A stretch of DNA of 64,000 nt from Aporrectodea caliginosa. Taxonomy: Eukaryota > Annelida > Clitellata > Crassiclitellata > Lumbricidae. The notes beneath the pieces were generated by a model. That model worked only from the letters and a program-made list of their open reading frames with translations. It was not told the DNA's origin and made no database searches. Positions 21,408 through 32,200 of this stretch are shown here, one piece after another; the stretch's first letter is position 1; the number at the start of each line of letters is the position of its first letter. The stretch is taken from NCBI GenBank assembly GCA_020284085.1, contig JACEVL010000159.1, positions 1,962,231 to 2,026,230 of the forward strand, in the 5' to 3' direction. Made by a program: the position numbers and the translations under genes.

Positions 21408-21717
21408 CGTATCTTCACTTCACATCTAGGCTTTGAAGTTGAAGTTGGCGTTGGCGTTTGAAGTTGAAGTTGGCGTTGGCGTTTGAAGTTGAAGTTGGCG
21501 TTGGCCTTTGAAGTTGGCGTTGGCGTTTGAAGTTGAAGTTGGCGTTTGAAGTTGGCGTTGGCGCTTGAAGTTGAAGTTGGCGTTGGCGTTTTAAGTTGAA
21601 GTTGGAATTGGCGTTTGAAGTTGAAGTTGGCATTGGCGTTTGAAGTTGAAGTTGGCGTTTGAAGTTGAAGTTGGCGCTGGCGCTTGAAGTTGAAGTTGGC
21701 GTTGCTTTGTTTTCATC
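21408..21717. repeat. GAAGTT/GGCGTT minisatellite, module 2
   Basis: The same borders as module 1. Its right border tttcatcttggcca is interrupted by the LINE at 21718. The module's spacer resumes at 22907. Confidence 0.9.
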
Positions 21718-22906
21718 TTGGCCAAAGCGTTCGACACGCTCCGCCACGCTACGCTTGCCACGAAGCTAGCAGCCTTAGAAGTTCATGATAACATTTATAA
21801 TTGGGTCGTCACCTACTTTGACAACAGAAGCCATGTCACACGCTTTGCTGGAGTGGTCTCTGACCCCGCTGAGATTAACGCTAGCATTGTGCAGGGCTCT
21901 GGTCTGGGTCCGTCCTCGTACGTAGTGGGGGCGTCGGATCTTAAAACACTCAACAGCGACAACTTTCTCAACAAATATGCCGATGACACTTATTTGTTAA
22001 TTGGTTCCTCCCATTTGCAAACAGCAATCGGCGAATATGAAAACATCTCAACTTGGGCAAGAATGAACAATCTCCGACTCAACAAATCAAAGACACGAGA
22101 GATGGTCATTATGAGGAGGGGTCGTAAGGGCATCTTCGTCCCCCAGGTCATTCCCGAAGCCGAGCGAGTAGATTCAATCAAGGTCTTGGGAATTACCCTC
22201 CGCTCTGACTTAAGAATGACCTCACACGTGGACTCAGTAATATCGGCATCTTCGTCGTCCATGTATGCCCTGGGGGTCTTTGCGATCGCATGGCCTCTGC
22301 CCACCATCATTGCATGTTGTGCCAAGATGACAACCATAGCACAACTCATGTATGCCTCCCCGGCATGGTGGGGCTATGCAACCGCCGAAGACAGAGGAAG
22401 AATAGAACAGCAGATAGCCAGAATGAAGCGCAGAGGCCTTATTGGCCCTGACGCTCCTACCGCTGCGGAGCTGACGGATTCAGCTGATGGCCGATTATTC
22501 GCGGCTATTAACGCAAATGAAAGCCATGTTCTGCGTGGACTCTTTCCTCCAAGCCGCCCCCTCCTCCGTTATGAGCTAAGACCGAGGCCACACAGTTTCC
22601 TCCTCCCAACCAAGGACGATCGAAATTTCATATCACGTGTATTATTTAAAAATATCTACTAAATACATTATCTCCGGTCTATACCATATTGGCTACCTCG
22701 TTTGTTGCCCTAACAAACATTGCCACTAGCCTAATTCTTCATTAGTAACTAACTGTTAGGCTAGAGCAGAGATAATATTTGCTATCTCAACCCATTTAAT
22801 AACAAACTGTCAGAGCTTAGAAAATTTTTCCTATCTGTTACCTGTAACAAGTTGCGACCTGTCGGCTTGGTGTTGTGAATAAACGAAATTGATTGATTGA
22901 TTGACG
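21718..22906 (+). mobile_element. CR1-like LINE, 5'-truncated, ORF open
   Basis: A 314-residue frame (21718-22662) covers the reverse transcriptase from motif A: KAFDTLRHATLATKL, QGSGLGPSSYVV (motif B), KYADDTYLLIG (motif C, catalytic Tyr-Ala-Asp-Asp) and LRLNKSKTREM (motif D). The C-terminal MYASPAWWGYA region follows. No frameshift is present, but the N-terminal endonuclease and fingers are absent, so it is a truncated insertion. The 3' UTR contains aataaacg and ends in (TTGA)n at about 22890-22904. It interrupts module 2 of the minisatellite array. Its youth is suggested by the clean frame. Confidence 0.85.
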
Positions 22907-23106
22907 ACGCTTGATTTTCGATCTGGACTTTTTATTTAATTTTATTTGCTAAAACCCCGCCCTCGTCAACTTCAAATTACCATAAGTTCAAACCAATTAA
23001 AAGTTCAGTTTAAATATATGCAAGTAAATGTTCAGTACTATCTTTGATAAAGTTCAGTCCTGTCTTTTAGTGTTCTCTAATAAATAATCTTAATTTAAAT
23101 ATGGTA

Positions 23107-23416
23107 CCTCGTATCTTCACTTCACATCTAGGCTTTGAAGTTGAAGTTGGCGTTGGCGTTTGAAGTTGAAGTTGGCGTTGGCGTTTGAAGTTGAAGTTGT
23201 CGTTGGCCTTTGAAGATAAAGTTGGCATTTGAAGTTGAAGTTGGCGTTTGAAGTTGGCGTTGGCGCTTGAAGTTGAAGTTGGCGAACGCCAACTTCCGTT
23301 GTCGTTTGAAGTTGAAGTTGGAATTGGCGTTTGAAGTTGAAGTTGGCGTTTGAAGTTGAAGTTGGCGCTGGCGCTTGAAGTTGAAGTTGGCGTTGCTTTG
23401 CTTTCATCTTGGCCAT
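23107..23416. repeat. GAAGTT/GGCGTT minisatellite, module 3
   Basis: Bounded by atcttcacttcacatctagg and gctttgctttcatcttggcc. Includes a small inverted patch (ggcgaacgccaacttcc near 23281). The spacer to 23620 matches the other spacers closely. Confidence 0.9.
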
Positions 23417-23624
23417 ACTACGCTTAATTTTCGATCTGGACGTTTTATTTAATTTTATTTGCTAAAACCCCACCCCTCGTCAACTTCAAATTACCATAAG
23501 TTCAAACCAATTAAAAGTTCAGTTTAAATATGCAAGTAAATGTTCAGTACTATCTTTGATAAAGTTCAGTCCTGTCTTTTGAAGTGTGCTCTAATAAAGA
23601 ATCTGAATTTAAATATGGTACCTC

Positions 23625-24238
23625 GTATCTTCACTTCACATCTAGGCTTTGAAGTTGAAGTTGGCGTTGGTGTGTGAAGTTGAAGTTGGCGTTGGCGTTT
23701 GAAGTTGAAGTTGTCGTTGGCCTTTGAAGTTGGCGTTGGCGTTTGAAGTTGAAGTTGGTGTTTGAAGTTGGCGTTGGCGCTTGAAGTTGAAGTTGGCGTT
23801 GGCGTTTGAAGTTGAAGTTGGCGTTGGCGTTTAAAGTTGAAGTTGGCGTTGGCGCTTGAAGTTGACGTTGGCGTTGGCGTTTGAAGTTGGCGTTGGCGTT
23901 TGAAGTTGAAGTTGGCGTTTGAAGATAAAATTGGCGTTTGAAGTTGAAGTTGGCGTTGGCGCTTGAAGTTGGCGTTTGAAGTTGAAGTTGGCGTTTGAAG
24001 TTGAAGTTTGCGTTTGAAGTTGAAGTTGACGTTGGCGCTTGAAGTTGGCGTTGGTCTTGGAAGTTGATGTTGGCGTTGGCGTTTGAAGTTGAAGTTGGCG
24101 TTGGCGTTTGAAGATAAAGTTGGTGTTTGAAGTTGGCGTTAGCGTTTGAAGTTGAAGTTGGCGTTTGAAGTTGACGTTGGCGCTTGAAGTTGAAGTTGGC
24201 GTTTGAAGTTGACGTTGCTTTGCTTTCATGTTGGCCAT
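23625..24238. repeat. GAAGTT/GGCGTT minisatellite, module 4 (longest)
   Basis: The same borders with the array expanded to about 560 bp. Array length differs between modules while the spacers are conserved. Confidence 0.9.
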
Positions 24239-24447
24239 ACTACGGTTGACTTTCGATCTGGACTTTTCATTTAATTTTATTTGCTAAAACCCCCACCCCT
24301 CGTCAACTTCAAATTGCCATAAGTTCAAACCAATTAAAAGTTCAGTTTAAATATGCAAGTAGGCTAAATGTTCAGTACTATCTTTGATAAAGTTCAGTCC
24401 TGTCTTTAAAAGTGTTCTTTCATAAAGAAGCTGAATTTAAATACCTC

Positions 24448-24770
24448 GTAATATCTTCACTTCACATCTTGGCTTTGAAGTTGGTTGGCTTTGCTTTCGT
24501 GCTGGCCATGCTGAAGTCGAATTTCGATGTGGATTTTGTTTTTCACATGTTGATTTCCTGAAAACCCCCTGGCCCCTTCAACTTTAAATAATCATAAGAT
24601 CAAAACCAACGAAAAAGGTATAAAATAATAGGCTTTGCACGCTAATGTTCAGTTCTGTGTTTTAAAGTGTTCTCTCAGTTCTGTGCTTATCGTATAGAAA
24701 TATAAAGCAGAGTAAATATACCTCATGTCTTCACTTCACGTCTTGGCTTTGAAGTCTTTGCACTGGCCAA
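24448..24770. repeat. Modules 5 and 6, array-less copies
   Basis: Two further copies of the module border (cttcacttcacatcttggctttgaagt at about 24453 and cttcacttcacgtcttgg at about 24728) without a minisatellite expansion. They may show the ancestral form of the unit. Confidence 0.7.
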
Positions 24771-24954
24771 GGATTTTACGTCATCATTATAGCGCTTGCT
24801 GCACAAGATGACGTTAACAATCAGTAGGCCTATCCAACCACAGCACCGATGTTGATCACGTGCATCTTGTAGCCAATCATTTAATTCCATTTCTCCGAGT
24901 GACTGCTTTGCCGCTCGTTCAACTACGATGTAATCGTAAATTCGTAATCGTAAT

Positions 24955-25240
24955 CGAGCATTTATATAGCGCCACTCAACAGAGCTGCTCCCGACCCGGG
25001 CCAGTGTATTCACTGGTAAAGAGAGGTTTTCAGGCGCTGGCGGAACTGGTCAAAAGAAAATTAATAGAGAAAAAGGTCAGTCCTGATCGAGGGACTGAGG
25101 TAACTGGTTCCAGCTATTGGGACCAACAACAGCGAAACTCCTAGACTGGGCCGTAGAAGTACGCACTCGCGGGACAACCAAGTAACCACGGGCCGAGGAC
25201 CTAAGGGAGGAACGACTGTGCAGAGAAGATATACTGGGGT
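24955..25240 (-). pseudogene. CR1-like LINE 3' fragment
   Basis: The minus strand encodes SFAVVGPNSWNQLPQSL and, after a stop codon, FDQFRQRLKTSLYQ, the C-terminal signature of CR1-like ORF2. A 3' UTR follows with gtggcgctatataaatgctc and a (TTACGA)n tail. 5'-truncated with stop codons. Confidence 0.7.
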
Positions 25241-26255
25241 ACAAAAAGCCCTAAGATAATGAGGAGCAGAGCCAGCATGACAGCTTCGCATGAGAGAACA
25301 GACCCATAGGCGTAGCAACATGGAGGCACGAGGAGGCAGTTGCTTTCTTATATGCTGAAACTTCGATTGACCAAACCCCACTACATCTGGATGACTTCTG
25401 GAACTGCCTCCTATTGAAACTCAGTTGGGGGGCACTTAATTGCCCCCCTGCCCCCTATAGAGCCGCCACTGGATGCATGCCCATTATTTTCTTGGAGGAT
25501 GACATATTCATTTGAGCCCTCGATCAGCATTCCCAACAATTAAGCCTATAGAGCACCATCATCGTACGTGGTTATCACCATCTTCATCGCAATTTTCATT
25601 GCTGCTATATTGTTATTGTAATTAGGCTATTATTTCCATTAAAAGATATATGTAGGCCTATACATCCCATTGGCCCATTATAAGCCTATAATTTTGCAAT
25701 CGGTTGTTTGTTGTTTTTGCCTCTTTGGCGTAATAATAATAAGAAGAAGAAGAGCGGTCCCTTAAGCTAGTCTGAATGGCAGCCATAAGCGTATGAAGTG
25801 TTAGCCGTTATATAGCGAGTTCATTTTCTTAGCCTCGGCAGTCCTCTACCACGCCGTCTCATCCTCCCACCGACTGGTTACGTTCGATCTACTTACTATA
25901 GCTGAGCTAACTAGGGGGCACAGATGGAGCAGGAATCTCGAACCAAATTTTTTAAAGTAAGTAAGTAAGTATATCCCTTATTGCACCAATTGCTAACGGC
26001 ATTCTGGCTTATATTCTACAATGGCCTACAATCTCTAATGTTAAATTTTAATTTCTATTGTTTTTCAAACTGTATAGTCTACATTATTTTGGATTTGATC
26101 CCCCGGCCTCTCGATTGATAGTCCAGCACGTTATAATTATGTTCTTAGTAGCCTAACTGTTATTCTGAGAAATACTCGAAGCGCTCCGTTACATCAAAGC
26201 AACGACCTCACGTCAAAAATTAATATTAATTACCTTATGAATATTAATATAAAAA
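25241..26255. other. Intergenic, upstream of TTC7
   Basis: Holds a decayed repeat (25310-25480, with ggcgtagcaac and gagccgccactgg ends that look hAT-like but lack a matching duplication), a (GTAA)n run near 25957 and a tRNA-like remnant near 26095-26150. No gene seen. Confidence 0.4.
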
Positions 26256-26268
26256 CAACATGGCGGCT
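26248..26268 (+). promoter_or_regulatory. YY1-like element over the TTC7 start codon
   Basis: AACAACATGGCGGCT contains the YY1 core AANATGGCGGC overlapping the ATG. This is a known arrangement in TATA-less metazoan promoters, where it fixes the transcription start and the translation start together. A CRE-like cctcacgtca lies 50 bp upstream (26206-26215). Promoter role is inferred. Confidence 0.45.
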
Positions 26269-29200
26269 AAGACGAGGCCGGCTAGATTGGAGTCGGAAAT
26301 CGAAAAATGTCGAGGAGACGGAAATTGGGCAAGAGTTTTAGATCTTTCAAAGCAGATCTCTGTGAAAAGCACAAACCTAGGTAAGAAAGCGATCTTTCCA
26401 ACTGGTGTGCCATTTGATTTGCTTTAGCCTCCCTCTATTTAATGGGGATGTCCAGTCCTATGGCAACGCAGGTTATCGTAGTCGTAAAGTTCAAATTTGT
26501 AAAGCGCTACTTGAAAGGTAAGCGCAAGGCACCAGCTTATTCACGAGCGCTGCGTCAAGTCAGAGGGGTTTCCAAAGGGCAGTCAAAAGGAGGTCCAAGT
26601 CAGGTTTCCAGAGGTCCAGTCACTTCGTAAGATTTGTAAACTGTAAATTTCTACTGAGCTACTGAAAAGCTCAAAGGGCACCATATGATTCACGAGGACT
26701 ACATCATGTCAGAGGGATTGTCCACAGATGTCCAGTGGAGATCCTAGTTTGGTTGCCAGAGAGACCAGGTTTTAAAAATGTGAAGCATTTAACTGTACGT
26801 GTAAGCTATCATTGTACAGAAATTGGTGTCAGCATTTCACTATCTTGTTACAGTGTTACCCAACAACTCGATGCCACTATAGTTTACTACAGTCGACAGG
26901 AAGCAAAGGCTAGAACAGGCGGTTCTGTTTTGAGTGATGTATTTCTACAAATAATGTCTATTAATACGCTGGCGTGGGTGTAACATTCATGGACATAAAA
27001 CTGTCGGACGCGTGTTAAAACGCATTTAATATCGTCTACTGTCGGGAAAATGCTTTAAAAATTTACAGCCACAGTGGTTGCCTTTATGAACAGATTATTA
27101 ATGTGTATAAGCATCCTAGCTACATTGATGCTTGCTTTTTACAGACAACACCATAAGGGTGTGCATTTGCTGGCATTTGAGTTGAATTACTATTCTTTGT
27201 AGAATATCTCATCAAGTTTGTGCAGGCAGAATGTAAGTTGGAGCGATTCCTATTGGAACATCCACCAAATGAAAGCAACATTGAACTGGCCAGCAACCAA
27301 CTCCTGGAAGTTCAGACAGAAATGGATGCAGTTTTTGTAGCAAATCCCAAGGTAAATTTCACTCGTACACAGGTAGCAAAGCTGAGTATTTCGTATGCAT
27401 GATGTGGCCAAGCACATGAGTGCTAAAAAAGGAAATAAAATGATCAGAGACACCAAAACTCGCACCAGCATGGACTTTATCTGATGTTAAGGTCCATGCA
27501 TGTGGCTGGGTGACTTGGGCTGGATGTGATTTGTTGGCTACCAGAACAAAACCAGCAATAACAATGAAAACGATAACAACAACAGTTACTGCTATTACCA
27601 CCATTTACTACTACCACACTAGAAAAACAATTCAGATTTGACAGTATATGAGTAGGAACTTGGAACCTCAGAACTCAATAGTACATAGGAGCAGTTAAAG
27701 AATTAGAAGGATACAGATCTATGAGATATTTGAGCTAATTACTCAGATGAGATATTTGAGCCGTTGCTCAATGCCGCGCCTTTGCAACTGTGGGTCCTTC
27801 TTTGTGGAATAACCTTCCCCCACAAATTCTGCTGAGATTTGGCAGGTGGTTTATCCAATTGGGTCCGTTGCTTGAACACATTTCTGTTTCCTCGGAGTGC
27901 TCATGCTGGAAGCGCCTCTGAATAGTCATTACTGCTAGAGGTGCTTTATAATTGTCCAGATACAATACAAATTTTACTGTGCAAGACAAGATGGCAGGAC
28001 AACATGACAGTTTTCCCCTCTGCAGAAGGGAGATTTCTACCCTGATTAGCTCAGCATTCTAATATCAGGAAGTGACTGCAATTGTGAATGGGAGTAGTGA
28101 TGGTTCTTAACAAGAACTTGCCACAAGCAATTATACAATCTGAGTTCACTCTAAGTTTGCCCAGCTAACAGTCGTCCAAGCCTGCACCTCACTTCAGAAG
28201 CCATGTTACTATTATTCTATGAAGACTTATAAAGTGCAAGTTACTATAACTAACTACATGGCAAATGCACTAGTAGTATTGTATCGTAAGGCATCTGAGA
28301 TTTATAGTGCCTCTTACAGTACTAGCTGTCTCAGCATGACATCCCCTGTCGCTCAGTAGGTCAGCTTAGTCAGGTGATGTGAACAGGTAAGTGTTTAATT
28401 TTTTCTGAAGCTTTCAATAACATTTCCTGATATAATTGTACGCTATAAATAACATTCCATTTGGAAATTTTAGGCTGATATGAAACAGGAGATAAACTTG
28501 CTGCTGGCAAAGATTCGCTATGCTGTTGGTGACTACCAGGGTACCCTCGAAAAACTTGACCAAGTTCCACTTGATGGCATCAACCTGACTGAAGTCTCGA
28601 GTAGAAAGCTGAAGATTATTGGTGAAAGTTTTGCAATCAAAGGTTTGTCTGTCTGTAAGTTAAGTACTAGGTTAAGTTAAGTTAAGTACCGGTAGGTCGA
28701 TTGAGGACAGGTTGGCTTAATATTTGATATTCACACTTTTATGACTTGAAAAGTTGAAATGAAAGACAAACTGAAAATCATTGTCATATTGGAAGCGTTT
28801 CAATTTCCATAAAGCATTGCGTGCCATTCTTGTCCCACTCTCACATCCAGGCTTTATGAAGTCTTAAGTTTAGCATCTATGAGTTTCTAGTGCTTACCAG
28901 TATATCTCTTGATACAAATGTCCAGTCTATTTTTGAAGTCCAATCTCTAAATTGAAGTTGGTTAATGCAAAACGTAGTGTGGTCCACATAAATTTCATTA
29001 CCTTAGTTAGTCAACCCTAGTGTATATGAATGTTTGCATGAGGATACAAGAAATGCTGTGGCAAAGAGTGAATGGCGTATTGTGCATATCTGATGCAAAT
29101 GATGTAGAGCTTGTTCAACATACTGTCATCACAGACTTGCTGAAGTTTAATTCCTAGTCTAGGATTTACCAAGCCAGATCAGTTGAATTTTTCTGAAGTT

Positions 29201-32200
29201 AATTCAGCAGCAGTTGGACAACACCCAAGCATGACTAACTGTTACTGATGTTTTAGGACTCTGTCTTGAGAAACTGCCACCACTGACAAATCGTTATAAG
29301 CAGGCTGAACGCGAAGAGCTCATCATTCAATGCTTTGAAAGATCTGGTGACCTGTCTCTGCTCCAGCTTCAAGAGCGGCAGGAAAGAGGAGCCAAGGCCA
29401 CCACCGCTGTGGCCATCCAGAGCAGTGGAATGTGGAACATTATGGATTCCGATACGGTCGGAGTTGGACCTATTGTTGAAACTGCCATCCAACGGTCGCC
29501 AATACTATACATTCGCAATGGGTACGATCTTTTCAGAAAACTTTCGGACTTCAAATGTAGGCTTTCCACCTGTTATTTTATGAGGTTAACAATTTAATTT
29601 TTGGTTATTTATTATAGATTTATTTTTCAAAAGTTGTATTTCCTGCCTGTGTTTATATTGTTTTGTCATTCTACTGAAGAAAATTTATTTCTGGGGTCCT
29701 GCGCGTTTTAAGTTAATTGTAGACTTCCTGTATTAGATAAAACTTAAAAGGCAAAGCATTAAAAGAGAGTTCTTCAGCATAATCTTAATCTGTTTCATAA
29801 ACCTTCTCTGTTTCTCTGAAAGTTCATTCATTATGGAAGGTTGTTCCACATTTAATAGGGTGCTTACACTTTAAATAATGGTCTAAGAGGGCTTAAGATA
29901 TCTAACAACTGAATTTCAAACCAGTACATTACATTTTGGTTACCTTGCAGTGAACTTAGCAAAGGAATTGGTCGGTTTCGAGAACTGCTGAGGGCAGTGG
30001 AAGCTCGTTCCATTCAAGGCCTGCGACAGGTAACCAATCAGGCTATTGGTGCCTTTGGAAATCTTTCTAAGGCACTTTGTACATAGCAGTTTGAGATGTG
30101 GAAGAAGGTGTAGCTTGGATGAGTGAAAATGAGGGTTGGACTGCTTGAAGCAGAACAGGATGAATGTGTTGGAGATTGTTCTAGAACGAAGGACTATATT
30201 TATTCTTGTTTGGTCATATACAACAGTAAATTTCTTTGTGTCCTCTTTCAACTCTTCCTCCTCTGTTTCTTTTTTACCTTTTTCTCTGAGTCCAACCTGA
30301 TGTAATTTAACGGATATTTCTGTAGCTGTCCGTAGTAACTTACAATTCTTTGGGTGATGGTGAAAGCTAAAGAAAACAAAAGAGTATTTTTAGTTCTCAT
30401 AAGTGGTTTTTATCAAGGGGCAATGTAAATTCCAATATTGCATTACCATGAAGACAGTTAGGTTGCATGCCAACAAATTAAGCCTTTCTATTCTCAGTAC
30501 CAACATACCTTTGCCTATGGTGGCCATATGTACCTGTGTCTGTTTAGACGTTGGCAAGACAGTTGGCAGAAGTTCTGCTGAGAGGTGTTTGCGAGAGCAC
30601 ATATGAGCCAATAAATCTTTCAGACAACCAATTGGATATTACTGAAAATGCATATCCAAAGCCTCGAAAATATTCTGGAGACAGGTATGACTTGGTTTCA
30701 ATTCTGCTTCTAAACTCTGAATGTGATTGCAACTTGCTTATGGTTATTACCATGATACCCTATTGTATTGTATTGTATTGTATTTGAACACTTGTTATAG
30801 CGCCCCTACCAGATTTCCCATTCAGAGGCGCTCCCGACTACTGCTGTAGTCGGAGTTTCACGCCGAAGCGCATGAGCAATTGCGAGTGAAGGACTTGCCC
30901 AGGGTCCCTACGCGGCGACTTTGAGGTGGATTCGAACCCGCAACCCTCCAGCTGCAAGGCACCGAACATACCCCAAACCACCGCGCCCCAGTATATTGTG
31001 TTGTGTTGTGTGTTGTATTGTACTCCACGTTTATAATGCGACCGAGCCACCCGCAGTAAAGATCAGAGAAATTAATCTCTGATAAACCGACCGACCGGGA
31101 AGCGAACCCGGGGCGCCGACGTGACGAGCGGGCACCAACCCACTCGGCCATTCAGGATCCTTATCAAGGATAGTTATAGTTATACCGGTAGTAATGGAGG
31201 GTAAGAAGATAAGAGGAAGACCGAGAATGTTGTTGTTGGACTGGATGATGGAGGATTACAGCAAGTTGAAGGAGAGAGCTAGACAACATGACAAATGGCG
31301 ACATTGGACGTACGAACCTGTCTGGGAGCAGAGAGCCAAAAGAAGTTTGGTTTCTGCACACAGCAAATATGTTCAGACAGAACCTGCTATGGACCTCTTA
31401 ATAGCAATATTTAGTTTTAAAGTGTTTGCATTGCTGGAAAATGTGGTGGCAAATTCTTTTTATATAGTTGTTATGTTTATTTGCAGTGATAACATTTAAT
31501 TTACTGTTAAGGACCAGCTCTGCTGAAAATTTCTCATGAACTATATTCTCTTTTCTTGATTACATGCAGGACTTATCATTATTGTGCCATGATTTGTGTT
31601 TGTGCTATTTAAATTATGATTGAAATGAATGTAAGCTGTTTTGATAAATTCACAGAATCTGAATTATGTCATAATTAGCTGATTTTGTTTTAGTCTCTTT
31701 GTTCCAAAAGACGAAAGTGAGGAGACACTGCTTCTTCTCTTAATTTCCGAATCCATAGTGCGTTAAGTTTTTTCTCTGCTGGTAATCTATTGTCGAGCTC
31801 TTGCGTTTGTTTGAGTGTGCATGTGGACTATCATTTTGTGCAAAACCACTTCTAATCATCTATTAATGCATTTATGTCTACAAAGTAGCTGGAATATTGA
31901 TCCTTTATCTTAATCTAACTTAATCTTATTTGTCTTAATATTTTGACAAACTATGCAACACTTTCTGAAAATTCAGAGTGGTATCACCCACTAGTAGTTT
32001 ATTGTTTAACCCTTTAATGACGAGCGTGTACTTAAAATGTATGGGAAACAAATGCAGCTCAGCGTTAACCCGTTAGCTGCCGTATTGACGGTCGGTGCGC
32101 GTCATGAATTATCTGTATGCTGTGTGCCCTTATGACGAGCGCCGCTCGTCATACATACAGTCGCCTTTTAGCTTAGTGTGGCACTCAATATTATTCAAAT

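Noticed and set aside
20794..24238. Gln/Asn/Thr-rich minus-strand proteins up to 135 residues
   Set aside because: Not called as genes because the frames follow 6-bp-multiple repeat units and change between modules; kept only as an exon-like finding.
25314..25475. A further hAT MITE
   Set aside because: The ends look hAT-like but no 8-bp duplication or clear inverted termini were found.
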